Part shown: piece after piece, positions 28,494 to 38,929 of the stretch | Numbering within the stretch: position 1 is the stretch's first letter | Layout of the letters: each line of letters starts with the position of its first letter | NCBI GenBank assembly: GCA_918797485.1 | Contig: CAKKNE010000003.1 | Coordinates: 5,146,001-5,210,000 of the forward strand | Direction: 5' to 3' | From: Pelagomonas calceolata | Taxonomy: Eukaryota; Sar; Pelagophyceae; Pelagomonadales; Pelagomonadaceae | DNA: 64,000 bases | Position numbers and translations under genes: made by a program | The notes under the pieces: model-generated | Told to the model about the DNA's origin: nothing | What the model saw: the letters and a program-made list of their open reading frames with translations, nothing else | Database searches by the model: none

Positions 28494-28907
28494 GCTGCCC
28501 CGTACCGTTAACGGTACGGGGCACACAGGCCCTAGTGAGTTTTGCGCCACTAGCATTTAAGCTGTTTTACGCCGGTCGTCAGAACGCTGTTCTTCGCCGC
28601 TCGCCCTTTCTTTCCGTCCCCGTAAAAACGTTTCTCTCGCTCCCCGCGTTCCGATGAGCACCTTTTCAAGATAGTTTCGCGGCGCGGAGGCGGACGAGGC
28701 CACAGGGCGGCCGCGCCGGTTGAATCCTGTCAATCCCTGTCGAACAGGTCTCCCTGGGGTCGCCTAGGGTCGGTACTATACACGTGCAAGCGCCTACGCC
28801 GCAAGCGCCGCCGCTTCAAGCATTTTTAGTCGATTTCTCTCAGCAGCCCATGAGCACCTTTTCAAAACCATCCGAGCCCACCTTGCCGCGAAACTGCCGC
28901 CGACACT
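28494..28907 (+). repeat. Left arm of a long inverted repeat
   Basis: 28494-28672 is a near copy of the reverse complement of 35850-36027. It starts with a palindrome (CCCGTACCGTTAACGGTACG) and runs to GAGCACCTTTTCAA. The innermost part of the right arm recurs at 28849-28907, after about 175 unrelated bases. The right arm is 35816-36027. Confidence 0.75.
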
Positions 28908-28934
28908 GGCGCCTACGCAGCTGGCGAGTAGCGT

Positions 28935-29030
28935 GTCGCGTTGCGTTATAGGGTTGGCGAGGTCCTGGCTCACCAGCCAGAGGCTGGGCCAAGCCAACTA
29001 CGAGTGTTGCATAGTAGTAAATTGGTTTAC
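28935..29030 (-). repeat. Dispersed repeat R1, diverged partial copy
   Basis: The reverse complement aligns loosely with the second half of R1 (ACACTCGTAGTTGG, CAGCCTCTGGCTGGTGAGC). An old copy at the edge of the Cys-rich array. Confidence 0.45.
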
Positions 29031-29039
29031 CGCGCTGGG

Positions 29040-30775
29040 CCGGCGCTCTTAGCGTCGACCTCCCGCCATCGACGCGACGACCAGCTCTCGATGGATGGAC
29101 GGTCACGAGACGAGAGGTGTCGATGGGGCAGGCGAGGCACGGGTGTCGGATCCGCATCGGCGCACCAGCGTGCCTCCTTGTTCGGGTTGTTTCCTTGGTT
29201 CGTGCACCAAGCTTCCCGCTCCTGTCTCCTCTAAAGTTCACTTTACCAGTGCTGATGATGAGGATCTTGCACCCGCCCCTTGGTCAGCACCCAGCGCAAA
29301 TTGATTTCCGGGCCGGCCCCCTTAGCGTCGACCTCCACGCCATCGACGCGACGACTAGCTCGATGGTTTCCACACGGTCACGAGACGAGGGGTAGGTGAG
29401 GCACGGGCAGGGTGTCGGATCCGCATCGGCGCACCAGAGCGTCTCCTTGTTCGGGTTGTTTCCTTGGTTCGTGCACCAAGCCTCGCTCCTGTCTCCTCTA
29501 AAGTTCACTTTACCAGTGCTGATGATGAGGATCTTGCACCCGCCCCCTTGGTCGCAGACCTGTGCAGAAATTGGATTTCCCGGGCCGGCCCCCTTAGCGT
29601 CGACCTCCACGCCATCGACGCGACGACTAGCTCGATGGTTTCCACACGGTCACGAGACGAGAGGTGTCGATTGAGACGTGGGCACGGGTGTCGGATCCGC
29701 ATCGGCGCACTTGCCGCCTCCTTGTTCGGGTTGTTTCCTTGGTTCGTGCACCAAGCTTCCCGCTCCTGTCTCCTCTAAAGTTCACTTTACCAGTGCTGAT
29801 GATGAGGATCTTGCACCCGCCCCTTGGTCGCAGACCTGTGCAGAAATTGGATTTCCCGGGCCGGCGCCCTTAGCGTCGACCTCCACGCCATCGACGCGAC
29901 GACTAGCTCGATGGTTTCCCACGGTCACGAGACGAGGGTGTCGATTGCACGAGGCACGGTGTCGGATCCGCATCGGCGCACCAGAGCGTGCCTCCTTGTT
30001 CGGGTTGTTTCCTTGGTTCGTGCACCAAGCTCGCTCCTGTCTCCTCTAAAGTTCACTTTACCAGTGCTGATGATGAGGATCTTGCACCCGCCCCCTTGGT
30101 CGCAGACACCGTGCAGAAGTTGGATTTCCCGGGCCGGCGCCCTTAGCGCCGACCTCCACGCCATCGACGCGCCACTAGCTCGATGGTTTCCACACGGTCA
30201 CGAGACGAGAGGTGTCGATTGCACGGGCACGGTGTCGGATCCGCATCGGCGCACCAGAGCGTGCCCTTGTTCGGGTTGTTTCCTTGGTTCGTGCACCAAG
30301 CTTCCGCTCCTGTCTCCTCTAAAGTTCACTTTACCAGTGCTGATGATGAGGATCTTGCACCCGCCCCCTTGGTCGCAGACCGTGCAGAAATTGATTTCCG
30401 GGCCGGCGCCCTTAAAGCCGACCTCCACGCCATCGACGCGACGACTAGCTCGATGGTTTCCACACGGTCACGAGACGAGAGGTGTTGATTGAGACGTGGG
30501 CACGGGTGTCGGATCCGCATCGGCGCACCAGAGCGTCTCCTTGTTCGGGTTGTTTCCTTGGTTCGTGCACCAAGCCTCGCTCCTGTCTCCTCTAAAGTTC
30601 ACTTTACCAGTGCTGATGATGAGGATCTTGCACCCGCCCCCTTGGTCGCAGACCTGTGCAGAAATTGGATTTCCCGGGCCGGCGCCCTTAGCGTCGACCT
30701 CCACGCCATCGACGCGACGACTAGCTCGATGGTTTCCACACGGTCACGAGACGAGAGGTGTCGATTGAGACGTGG
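29040..30775 (-). repeat. Tandem array of about seven 270-bp units coding a Cys-rich module
   Basis: About seven direct repeats, unit boundaries near 29050, 29324, 29597, 29870, 30147, 30416 and 30691. Read on the minus strand, a good unit encodes about 73 aa with VCDQGGGCKILIISTGKV, FRGDRSEAWCTNQGNN and LWCADADPTPVPTSQS. It ends in the same TSQSTPLV tail that closes the DUF285 frame at 30744. Between units lies about 54 nt starting GTCTCGTGACC and ending GGCGTGGAG, which would serve as a phase-0 GT-AG intron. Several units have small length differences that break the shared frame, so not all may be usable exons. Confidence 0.65.
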
Positions 30776-33700
30776 GCACGGGCGCCGCGACTGGAGCGGC
30801 TTCCGGCGCAGCGGTAGGCTTCAGCGTTGGCGACGGCACGGGGACCACGCTGGGCGCGGGCGTCGGCCGCGGCGTCGGCGTCGGTGTCGGTTTGGGCGTC
30901 GGCTGCGGAACCGGCCGCGGCGTTGGACCGGGCGTCGGTCGCTGCGTCGGCATCCAACAGTCGCTATTTCCGTCCTTTTGGCCAACGCCGCACGACGTCG
31001 ACTCGCACGGGGCGACGTCAAACGCGCCGTCCAGGTTCACGTCGTCGTCCACGCACCAGCCGAGGTCCTGGTCGAAGGCATAGGCCAGACAGAACATCAA
31101 ATGCATATCTCTGACGTTTTCGACGTTCCAGGCGCTGATGTCCTGGTTAAACGAGAACGCTTCGTGGAACATCATGCCCATCTCATTGACGTTGTCGACG
31201 CTCCAGCCGCCAATATTCTGATTGAACGACGAGGCGCCCAAGAACATCCCGTACATCCTCGTTACGCCGGAGGTGTCCCACGCGCCGATGTCCTGGTCGA
31301 AGGCAGAGGCGGAGTTGAACATGGAGTTCATGCTTTTGACACCGGAGGTGTCCCACGCGCCGATGTCCTGGTCGAACGACGAGGCACTGCTGAACATGGA
31401 GTCCATGTGCATGACGCTGTGGACCGCCCAACCACCGATGTCTTGATTAAAAGACGAGGCATAGTAGAACATGGAATACATCGTCGTGACGCCAGAGGTG
31501 TCCCACGCGCCGATGTCCTGGTCGAAGGCCGAGGCCCACTTGAACATGAAGGCCATCGTAGTGACGCCGGAGGTGTCCCACGCGCCGATGTCCTGGTCGA
31601 AGGCCGAGGCACTGCTGAACATGGAATACATGGATCTGACGCCCGAGGTGTCCCATGCGCTGATGTCCTGGTCGAAGGCCGAGGCACTGCTGAACATCCC
31701 GCTCATGCTCGCGACGTTGTGGACCGCCCAACCACTGATGTCCTGGTTAAACGCTGAGGCACCGCTGAACATCCAGCTCATGCTCGTTACGCTTTGGACT
31801 GCCCAATCACCGAGGTCCTGGTCGAAGGCCGAGGCATAGTAGAACATGTAGTCCATCGTAGTGACGCCGGAGGTGTCCCACGCGCCGATGTCCTGGTCGA
31901 AGGCCGAGGCACTGCTGAACATGGAATACATGGATCTGACGCCCGAGGTGTCCCATGCGCTGATGTCCTGGTCGAAGGCCGAGGCATAGTAGAACATGAA
32001 GGCCATCGTAGTGACGCCGGAGGTGTCCCACGCGCCGATGTCCTGGTCGAAGGCAGAGGCGCGGTCGAACATGGAATACATGGATCTGACGCCCGAGGTG
32101 TCCCACGCACCGATGTCTTGATTAAAAGACGAGGCGTCGCTGAACATGAAGTCCATCGTTGTGACGCCAGAGGTGTCCCACTCACTGATGTCCTCGTTGA
32201 AGGACGCAGCGGCCGAGTTGCATCCTCTAGAAGAGTAGTAAGACGAGCCGCAAAACAAATACGACATGTCCGTCAACCCTGAGGTCTCCCACGTCGAAAT
32301 ATGGCCGTACGTCGCCTCGGCGGCCGTCGCGTTTGCGAGCCACGCGGCGACTGCCGTTCTGATGTTGAAGCGGTCCATGGCGTAGCCTGTCTTGCTGGGC
32401 GCGGGCGTCGTCGGCGTCGATGTCGGTTGCGGCGTCGGGCGCTTGCTGGGCGCGGGCGTCGGCCGCGGCGTCGGCGTCGACGTCGGTTGCGGCGTCGGGC
32501 GCTTGCTGGGCGCGGGCGTCGGCCGCGGCGTCGGCGTCAACGTCGGTTGCGGCGTCGGGCTTGAAGTGGGATTCGGCGTTGGGCGCGCAGTCGGCGCGCA
32601 GGCGTCGCCCTGCAGGACGCCGCACGACGTCGACGCGCACGGGGTTATGTAGAACGCGTTGTCCAGGTCCACGCCGTCGTCCAGGCACCAACCGAGGTCC
32701 TGGTCGAAGGCCGAGGCATAGTAGAACATGTAGTACATCCTTGTGACGCCCGAGGTGTCCCACGCGCCGATGTCCTGGTTAAAGGCCGAGGCATAGTAGA
32801 ACATGAAGGCCATCGTAGTGACGCCGGAGGTGTCCCACGCGCCGATGTCCTGGTCGAAGGCCGAGGCGCGGTTGAACATGGAATACATGGATCTGACGCC
32901 CGAGGTGTCCCATGCGCTGATGTCCTGGTCGAAGGCCGAGGCGTAGCTGAACATGAACTCCATCGTCGTGACGCCCGAGGTGTCCCACGCGCCGAGGTCC
33001 TCATTGAATGATGATTTTTGTGAGAACAACGATTTCATGTCCGTCACGCCCCCAGTCTCCCACGTCGAGATGTGCCCGTAGGTCGCCTCGGCTGCCGTCG
33101 CGTTGTCGAACCACGCATTGATGGCCCATCTAATTTTCCAGTTGACCATGACGTTGCCCGAGGGCGGGAATTCACAGTCGCCCCACTTCACGCCGCAATA
33201 CGTCGACTCGCACGGGGTGTTAAAGAACATGTCCAGCATTTCCACGCCGTCGTCCACGCACCAGCCGAGGTCCTGGTCGAAGGCCGAGGCGTAGTAGAAC
33301 ATCTGGTACATCGACGTGACGCTGGAGGTGTCCCACGCGCCGATGTCCTGGTCGAAGGCCGAGGCGTAGCTGAACATGGAATACATGGATCTGACGCCAG
33401 AGGTGTCCCATGCGCCGATGTCCTGGTCGAAGGCCGAGGCGTAGCTGAACATGAATTCCATGCTCGTTACGCCCGAGGTGTCCCATGCGCTGATGTCCTC
33501 GTTAAAGGACGCCGCGGCCGAGTTGTAGTAGTCGCACCACGAGTTCGCGCAAAACAACCACGACATGTCCGTCACCCCGCCAGTCGCCCACGTCGAGATG
33601 TGGCCGTACGCCGCCTCGGCGGCCGTCGCGTCCGTGAGCCACGCGGTGACGGCGGTTCGAATGCTACTGTCACCCATCGAGCCACCGCACCGTAGTAAAG

Positions 33701-35306
33701 CCCTGTTGCCGACGCCGCACGACGTCGACTCGCAGAGGACGCCGCCGTTGAACGCGCCGAGGAGGTCCACATCGTCGTCCACACACCAGCCGAGGTCCTG
33801 GTCGAAGGCCGAGGCGCTTTGGAACATGTAGGCCATGGATCTGACGCCCGAGGTGTCCCACGCGCCGATGTCCTGGTTGAAGGCCGAGGCAGAGTAGAAC
33901 ATGGAGCTCATCGACGTCACGCCGGAGGTGTCCCACGCGCCGATGTCCTGGTCGAAGGCCGAGGCGCGGTCGAACATGGAGGTCATGGATCTGACGCCCG
34001 AGGTGTCCCACGCGCCGATGTCCTGGTCGAAGGCCGAGGCGCGGTCGAACATGGAGCTCATCGACGTCACGCCGGAGGTGTCCCACGCGCCGATGTCCTG
34101 GTCGAAGGCCGAGGCGCTTTGGAACATGTAGGCCATGGATCTGACGCCCGAGGTGTCCCACGCACCGATGTCTTGATTAAAAGACGAGGCGTCGCTGAAC
34201 ATGGAATACATCGTCGTGACGCCAGAGGTGTCCCACTCACTGATGTCCTCGTTGAAGGACGCAGCGGCCGAGTTGCATCCTCTAGAAGAGTAGTAAGACG
34301 AGCCGCAAAACAAATACGACATGTCCGTCAACCCTGAGGTCTCCCACGTCGAAATATGGCCGTACGTCGCCTCGGCGGCCGTCGCGTCCGCGAGCCACGC
34401 TGCGACTGCCGTTCTGATGTTGAAGCGGTCCATGGCGTAGCCTGTCGGGCGCGGCGTCGGGCCAGGCGTCGGCTGTCGTGTCGGCGCACAACCGCCCTCC
34501 ACTTTCGTGACGCCGCACGACAATGACGAAAAAGACTCGCACGGGGTGTTAAAGAACATGTCCAGCATTTCCACGCCGTCGTCCACGCACCAGCCGAGGT
34601 CCTGGTCGAAGGACGAGGCAGCGGTGAACATCCTTAACATCGTCGTAACGTTAGAGGTGTCCCATGCGCCGATGTCCTGGTCGAAGGCCGACGCGTAAAA
34701 GAACATGTTCTCCATGCTCGTTACGCCCGAGGTGTCCCACGCGCCAATGTCCTCGTTAAAGGACTCCGCGGCCGAGTTGTAGTAGTCGCACCACGAGTGC
34801 GCGCAAAATAACTCCTTCATGTCCGTCACCCCGCCAGTCGCCCACGTCGAGATGTGGCCGTACGTCGCCTCTGCTGCCGCCGCGTCGTCGAACCAGGCGG
34901 TAACGGCCATTTTTATGTTGCTGTCGGTCATGACGTAGCCGAGCTTGCGCCGCGTCATGGACGCATTCGCCGGTCCGAAGGGCCGAGCGGCCGCGAGGTG
35001 CGGCGAAAAGGCCAGCAGCGCGCGGAGGACCCGCACGCGCGCCGCGGAGCTGCCGTGCGTCGGCAGCGCCGAGCAGGACAAAAAGGCGCCGAATGCGACA
35101 GCACCAGCAGCGCCCCCCGCCGACGGCCGCCAGCCGCCGTCCGTTCTGTAGTTGCGCGTCGTCGGCTTGATTTTTTCTTTGCTTTGCGCTGCCGCAGGCG
35201 TCGTGGTCGCGCCAGTGGTCGTTCGCAGCAGCCGGGAGGGGGCAGCCACGATTACGAGGGCGAGTAGGGAGGCAGCCCAGGACTTGTGGTAGCGCCGCGG
35301 CGGCAT
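30744..35306 (-). CDS. BspA-like secreted surface protein (DUF285 repeats)
   Basis: 1520 aa in one open frame from an ATG at 35306. It starts with a signal-peptide-like segment ([14 protein letters not shown]). Five modules follow. Each begins with an IRTAVxAW-type helix and TYGHISTW, and continues with many about 25-residue DUF285 units such as [20 protein letters not shown]. Most modules close with a paired-Cys end (DLGWCVDD, then PCESTSCGV). Pro/Thr-rich linkers ([18 protein letters not shown]) join some modules. Such leucine-rich-like repeats are found in cell-surface proteins of algae, protists and bacteria and are thought to bind proteins. The frame stops just inside the Cys-rich tandem array at 29040-30775, which may supply further exons. 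Its ligand is unknown. Confidence 0.85.
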   Translation of the reverse strand: MPPRRYHKSWAASLLALVIVAAPSRLLRTTTGATTTPAAAQSKEKIKPTTRNYRTDGGWRPSAGGAAGAVAFGAFLSCSALPTHGSSAARVRVLRALLAFSPHLAAARPFGPANASMTRRKLGYVMTDSNIKMAVTAWFDDAAAAEATYGHISTWATGGVTDMKELFCAHSWCDYYNSAAESFNEDIGAWDTSGVTSMENMFFYASAFDQDIGAWDTSNVTTMLRMFTAASSFDQDLGWCVDDGVEMLDMFFNTPCESFSSLSCGVTKVEGGCAPTRQPTPGPTPRPTGYAMDRFNIRTAVAAWLADATAAEATYGHISTWETSGLTDMSYLFCGSSYYSSRGCNSAAASFNEDISEWDTSGVTTMYSMFSDASSFNQDIGAWDTSGVRSMAYMFQSASAFDQDIGAWDTSGVTSMSSMFDRASAFDQDIGAWDTSGVRSMTSMFDRASAFDQDIGAWDTSGVTSMSSMFYSASAFNQDIGAWDTSGVRSMAYMFQSASAFDQDLGWCVDDDVDLLGAFNGGVLCESTSCGVGNRALLRCGGSMGDSSIRTAVTAWLTDATAAEAAYGHISTWATGGVTDMSWLFCANSWCDYYNSAAASFNEDISAWDTSGVTSMEFMFSYASAFDQDIGAWDTSGVRSMYSMFSYASAFDQDIGAWDTSSVTSMYQMFYYASAFDQDLGWCVDDGVEMLDMFFNTPCESTYCGVKWGDCEFPPSGNVMVNWKIRWAINAWFDNATAAEATYGHISTWETGGVTDMKSLFSQKSSFNEDLGAWDTSGVTTMEFMFSYASAFDQDISAWDTSGVRSMYSMFNRASAFDQDIGAWDTSGVTTMAFMFYYASAFNQDIGAWDTSGVTRMYYMFYYASAFDQDLGWCLDDGVDLDNAFYITPCASTSCGVLQGDACAPTARPTPNPTSSPTPQPTLTPTPRPTPAPSKRPTPQPTSTPTPRPTPAPSKRPTPQPTSTPTTPAPSKTGYAMDRFNIRTAVAAWLANATAAEATYGHISTWETSGLTDMSYLFCGSSYYSSRGCNSAAASFNEDISEWDTSGVTTMDFMFSDASSFNQDIGAWDTSGVRSMYSMFDRASAFDQDIGAWDTSGVTTMAFMFYYASAFDQDISAWDTSGVRSMYSMFSSASAFDQDIGAWDTSGVTTMDYMFYYASAFDQDLGDWAVQSVTSMSWMFSGASAFNQDISGWAVHNVASMSGMFSSASAFDQDISAWDTSGVRSMYSMFSSASAFDQDIGAWDTSGVTTMAFMFKWASAFDQDIGAWDTSGVTTMYSMFYYASSFNQDIGGWAVHSVMHMDSMFSSASSFDQDIGAWDTSGVKSMNSMFNSASAFDQDIGAWDTSGVTRMYGMFLGASSFNQNIGGWSVDNVNEMGMMFHEAFSFNQDISAWNVENVRDMHLMFCLAYAFDQDLGWCVDDDVNLDGAFDVAPCESTSCGVGQKDGNSDCWMPTQRPTPGPTPRPVPQPTPKPTPTPTPRPTPAPSVVPVPSPTLKPTAAPEAAPVAAPVPTSQSTPLVS

Positions 35307-35815
35307 CGTTTCGTGCTCCGCTGGCGGGCTGGGGCGTCTCGGGTGTTAGGGTGGTAGCGCTCTCTTGGGCCGAGAGCGCGCGTTGATTAATTATTGCACT
35401 AGTGGATACCGAGCTATATATCGCTCTCTTACCAGGAGGATGGCGATGGAAGGCCAACCCGCAGCATGCCGAGGTTTGTAGAAGCTCCCCAGGAGTGGTG
35501 GTTGGGGGTAGTGGTAGTGGGGTAACCCCCCCCCCCCCAATAAATATTTATTTATTATTTATTTATTTATTTATTAGGAAGTCGCCGGGCGACCGTTGTT
35601 TGAATGCGGACTGTGGCCGGCCGAAGTCCTGGGTGCAAGTCGGCTCATGCGGCGGCGTCGGGTATTGCAGACTTAATTTGCAGTGCGTGCGTCCCGAACA
35701 ACGCTTAGGTTGAGGTTAGGATTCGGTCCGAGTAAGGGTTAGGGTTAGGATGAGACTAGGGTTAGGGTTAGGGTTGGGCGAGAGTCGGGTTAGAGCGGGT
35801 CCGAAACGGTCCTAG
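35307..35815. other. Upstream region of the DUF285 gene with telomere-like and tetranucleotide repeats
   Basis: Holds a poly-C tract (about 35527-35540), a TTTA-type tetranucleotide run (35541-35577) and TTAGGG repeats (about 35726-35785). No gene recognised. Confidence 0.5.
35726..35785 (+). repeat. Interstitial telomere-like TTAGGG repeats
   Basis: Several TTAGGG units, some degenerate (GGGTTAGGGTTAGG), lie about 30 bases from the right inverted-repeat arm. They could be a healed break or old chromosome end. Confidence 0.6.
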
Positions 35816-36027
35816 TGTCGGCGGCAGTTTCGCGGCAAGGTGGGCTCGGATGGTTTTGAAAAGGTGCTCATCGGAACGCGGGGAGCGAGAGAAACGCTTT
35901 TACAGGGACGGAAAGGACGAGCGGCGAAGAACAGCGTTCTGACAAGCGGCGAAAAACAGCTTAAATGCTAGTGGCGCAAAACTCACTAGGGCCTGTGTGA
36001 CCCGTACCGTTAACGGTACGGGTCACC
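35816..36027 (-). repeat. Right arm of a long inverted repeat
   Basis: Reverse complement of 28494-28672 plus 28849-28907, with only scattered differences. The outer end is the same CCGTACCGTTAACGGTACGG palindrome. Together the arms enclose the DUF285 gene, its Cys-rich array and the TTAGGG repeats. Confidence 0.75.
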
Positions 36028-36212
36028 GCAGTTCATTTATTTCACTCAGGCCCGGGCTAGTAAATAGAAGATCCCATGATTTATTTATAATCTCCGAGTC
36101 GGTGTCACTGGCATGTGATAATCACTGGCATGATTACTTGGCCGGGGCCTGTTTAACCTCACCCCGAACCCATGTACACTGAGTGGTACGAGCCTCATAG
36201 CAACAGGACCGC

Positions 36213-36239
36213 CTTGCTAGTGTCTTACATGCGCTAGCG
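36213..36239 (+). promoter_or_regulatory. 26-bp upstream motif, copy 2
   Basis: Reads TTGCTAGTGTCTTACATG then CGCTAGC. It lies about 40 bases upstream of the ABC1 kinase start, on the same strand. Confidence 0.55.
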
Positions 36240-36277
36240 CGCGTCGAGGGCCAACATTCGCCCGTGAGACTGCCAAA

Positions 36278-37720
36278 ATGCGCCGCCGCCTGGTGTGCGC
36301 GTGCATCTGGTTGTCGCGCCTCGCCGCGGCCTGGCGGAGTGGCGCGGTGGACACGTCGCGGTGGGAGTTCTACGCGCGGCAGCCAGTCCTCCGCGGCGCG
36401 CGCCTCGGCGTCGGCGCGTGCCGCGCGGCCGCCGCGGAGTGGCGCGCGCGGCGGCTCGCGCGGCGCGCAAAGGGCGACGCCGCGGCGCGCGTCCGCCGCC
36501 GCGCGGCGCGGCGCGTCGCCGACCTGCTCGTGGAGCTCGGCCCGACGTACGTCAAGCTCGGCCAGATCGCGTCGTGCCGGCGGGAACTCGTGGACACGGA
36601 GTGGGCGCCGCCGCTCCAGCGGCTCCAGGACCAGGTGCCGGCGTTCCCGGGCGGCGAGGCGGAGCTGCGGCGGCGCTTGGGAAGGCGGTTCGAAGAACGA
36701 TTCGAGGCGGTCGACGGGGCGCCCGTCGCGGCGGCGAGCCTCGGGCAGGTGCACCTCGCGACGCTCCGCGACGGGAGGCGCGTCGCCGTGAAGGTCCAGC
36801 GCCCGAACCTGAAGGCGATCTACGACAAGGACGTGGCGCTGCTCCGTACGATTTTCAAAGCGCTCGACCGCTTCAAGGTCTCCGTCGGCGTCGACCAGGC
36901 CTGGGGCGCGATCTTCGACGACGCCGCGGATCTGCTCTACCGCGAAATCGACTACCGCTGCGAGGCCGCGCACGCGCGCGAGTTCGCCGAGAACTTCCGG
37001 GACGCGCCGTGGGTGACGACGCCCGAAATCTTCGACGACCTCAGCACGGAGCACGTGCTCACGATGGCGTACGTGCCCGGCGTCTCGCTCAAGGACGTCG
37101 CCGCCATCGAGGCGGACCCGTCGCTCGACGCCAAGTCGCTCGCCCGGAACCTGGCGAGGTGCTACCTGCTCCAGTTCTGCAGGCACGGCTTCTTCAACAC
37201 GGACCCGCACGCGGGCAACCTCGCCGCGGACGCGGCGATCCCGAAGGGCCGGCTCATCGTCTACGACTTCGGGCAGGCCGCGCGGCTCGACGAAAACGAG
37301 CGCGCCGGCGCGTTGATGCTGCTCGAGGCGCTCCTCGACGAGGACGCGGAGCTGTGCGTCGACGCCTTCTCCACGATGGGCGTGCTCAAGGAGGGCTACG
37401 ACCGAGAGGCCATCGTCGCGACCGTCGCCGACAACTTCAGAGCCGGCCGCGTCGCGACGGGCAAGGGGGCGGCGCGGCGGGGGGCGACCGCCGCCGCCGG
37501 GCCGCCCCCTGCGGCGGACGGCGCCGCGGCCGATTTTCGGCTGCCCGCGACGCTCGCGTTCGTGAGCCGCGCCCTGTCGCAGATGCAGGGCGTCGGCGAG
37601 GCCCTCGACCCGGCCTTTGAGTTCGTCGGCGCGGTCGCGCCGCACGTGCCCGAGGCCAAGGGCGGCGCGAAGTACGCCGAGGACCGGCTCCGGCGGGCGT
37701 TCGGTCTGGCCGCTCGGTAG
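36278..37720 (+). CDS. ABC1/UbiB (COQ8-like) atypical kinase, probably plastid
   Basis: 480 aa, single exon, ATG at 36278. ABC1-family landmarks in order: the KxGQ motif in YVKLGQIAS, the Ala-rich nucleotide loop AAASLGQVHLA, the lysine in VAVKVQRP, the catalytic segment NTDPHAGNLA and the metal-binding YDFGQAA. The first about 30 residues (RRRLVCACIWLSRLAAAW) look like a signal or transit peptide. Plastid ABC1Ks act in plastoquinone and tocopherol metabolism and photoprotection; mitochondrial COQ8 supports ubiquinone synthesis. I favour the plastid branch but cannot decide without a tree. The 26-bp motif lies just upstream. Confidence 0.88.
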   Translation: MRRRLVCACIWLSRLAAAWRSGAVDTSRWEFYARQPVLRGARLGVGACRAAAAEWRARRLARRAKGDAAARVRRRAARRVADLLVELGPTYVKLGQIASCRRELVDTEWAPPLQRLQDQVPAFPGGEAELRRRLGRRFEERFEAVDGAPVAAASLGQVHLATLRDGRRVAVKVQRPNLKAIYDKDVALLRTIFKALDRFKVSVGVDQAWGAIFDDAADLLYREIDYRCEAAHAREFAENFRDAPWVTTPEIFDDLSTEHVLTMAYVPGVSLKDVAAIEADPSLDAKSLARNLARCYLLQFCRHGFFNTDPHAGNLAADAAIPKGRLIVYDFGQAARLDENERAGALMLLEALLDEDAELCVDAFSTMGVLKEGYDREAIVATVADNFRAGRVATGKGAARRGATAAAGPPPAADGAAADFRLPATLAFVSRALSQMQGVGEALDPAFEFVGAVAPHVPEAKGGAKYAEDRLRRAFGLAAR

Positions 37721-38225
37721 CAGAGAAATAAAGGAGGTCGGACTTTACTATTCGGGCGGGGGGTAGCCGGAAAGTCTGTTTTCAAGAGCCATCCGCCTAG
37801 GCCTATGTATCTACTAGCTAGATGAACTAGCATGTCCTCCGAGTCCCGGGCCGGCCCCGGGCCGTCCTCACTGGCTTATTAAGCCCTAGAGAGCCCTCCC
37901 ACCTGGGCCGAGGAGTATATTTATTTTGACTTTTAACACCAGAACGGCAGCTCTTCTTCTCGATCGCCACCCTGCGCTGTGATGTGGACCACTGTGTCCT
38001 CCGTCCTCGATTTCTGATTTCAAGTTATCTACTAGTATATGTCACGGTTATTATTTACTTCAAGTTCTAGTTCTAGTAGCCTTTGCGCGATGGTGGAAAG
38101 GAAAAGGACATACACCAAGCCTCTAGAGGCCTCCTCCCTGCGCGGCCAGGATACCCAGCCTGCGCTTAAAAAGAGACGTCAAGACGATACTGATACTATC
38201 GCAAATTTTATAATTATTTAAAAAA
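37721..38225. other. Intergenic between convergent genes
   Basis: About 505 bases without a supported gene. 38091-38165 (CTAGAGGCCTCCTCCCTGCG, then CCAGGATACCCAGCC) resembles the LINE 3' end at 16355, so it may be another small LINE remnant. Confidence 0.4.
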
Positions 38226-38646
38226 TTACTCCTCCAGGTTGATCTGCGACCCGAAGCGCCCGTAGAGCACGCCCTTGAGCTCCTTCTGACGCGCCTCCAT
38301 GGCACCGACGCGCTCGTCGAGCGCGTCGAGCTCGGCCTGGACGGCCGCCTGTTCCGCCTCGCAGTGCGCCGTCGCGACGTCCTCGGAGACGTCGACGAAC
38401 GCCTCGCCGCCGAGCATGAGCTGGACCTGCGCGCGCGCGCCGTCGTGTCGCCGGGGCCGCCGCGCGACGCGGGATGCAGACGTCGTCGCCGTCGCCCATG
38501 GCGAGCTCCGTCGTCGCGTCGTCGACTTCCTCGAGGCGCTTCTGCAGCAGCGCCCGTTCCTCCCGCAGCTCCCGCGCGTGGGCGTTGAGGCGGCCGAATT
38601 CGTTGATAAGCACCTGGTCTTCCCGGCGCACTTCGGCGGCGCTCAT
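38226..38646 (-). CDS. PFDN4: Prefoldin subunit 4
   Basis: Subunit of the hexameric chaperone that delivers actin and tubulin to CCT. 121 aa from the ATG at 38646. Exons 38482-38646 and 38226-38426 flank a 55-nt GT-AG, phase 0 intron. The first coiled-coil helix opens with VRREDQVLINEFGRLNAH. The beta hairpin spans the splice (LAMGDGDD/VQLMLGGEAFVDV). The end YGRFGSQINLEE is the signature C-terminus of subunit 4. Length matches the family. It is divergent with the splicing factor at 38930; the shared upstream region holds a 26-bp motif and a GGTACC array. Confidence 0.92.
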
Positions 38647-38792
38647 TGCCTTTTCAATCACCACCTCTCGTGCTGATAGGTTGTTGGGAAGCAACCTCCT
38701 TCACGACAGCCGCTCAATGTGCAACGCCTTCAACGGGGAGTTGCGAGTAGGAGCGGTAGCGCACGGCTTTTATGATCAATTTTTCCTGGTCG

Positions 38793-38818
38793 TGGCTAGC
38801 GGCGTAAGACACTAGCAA
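38793..38818 (-). promoter_or_regulatory. 26-bp upstream motif, copy 3
   Basis: The reverse complement reads TTGCTAGTGTCTTACG then CCGCTAGC. It lies in the divergent promoter region of prefoldin 4 (about 150 bases) and the Cwc2-like gene (about 110 bases), next to a GGTACC array (38821-38850). Confidence 0.55.
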
Positions 38819-38820
38819 GC

Positions 38821-38850
38821 AGGTACCATACCTACGGTACCGTACAAAGC
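38821..38850. repeat. GGTACCGTA array upstream of the Cwc2-like gene
   Basis: GGTACCATACCTACGGTACC-type array about 80 bases before the start at 38930, directly adjoining the 26-bp motif. Confidence 0.55.
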
Positions 38851-38929
38851 CGCACTTTATTAAGCGGGTACAACAAGCTGGGGTACCAAAATCCCTTTAG
38901 TAGCGCGTCACAAGACCAAAAGCAAAGCC

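Noticed and set aside
28941-30768. Series of plus-strand frames (VGSASAHQSV-type) in the tandem array
   Set aside because: These arise because the 270-bp unit repeats. Only the minus strand gives a Cys-patterned module continuous with the DUF285 frame.
31000-34900. Regularly spaced repeats that could suggest a CRISPR array
   Set aside because: The period is the coding period of DUF285 units. The repeats are translated and diverged, and there are no unique spacers of constant length.
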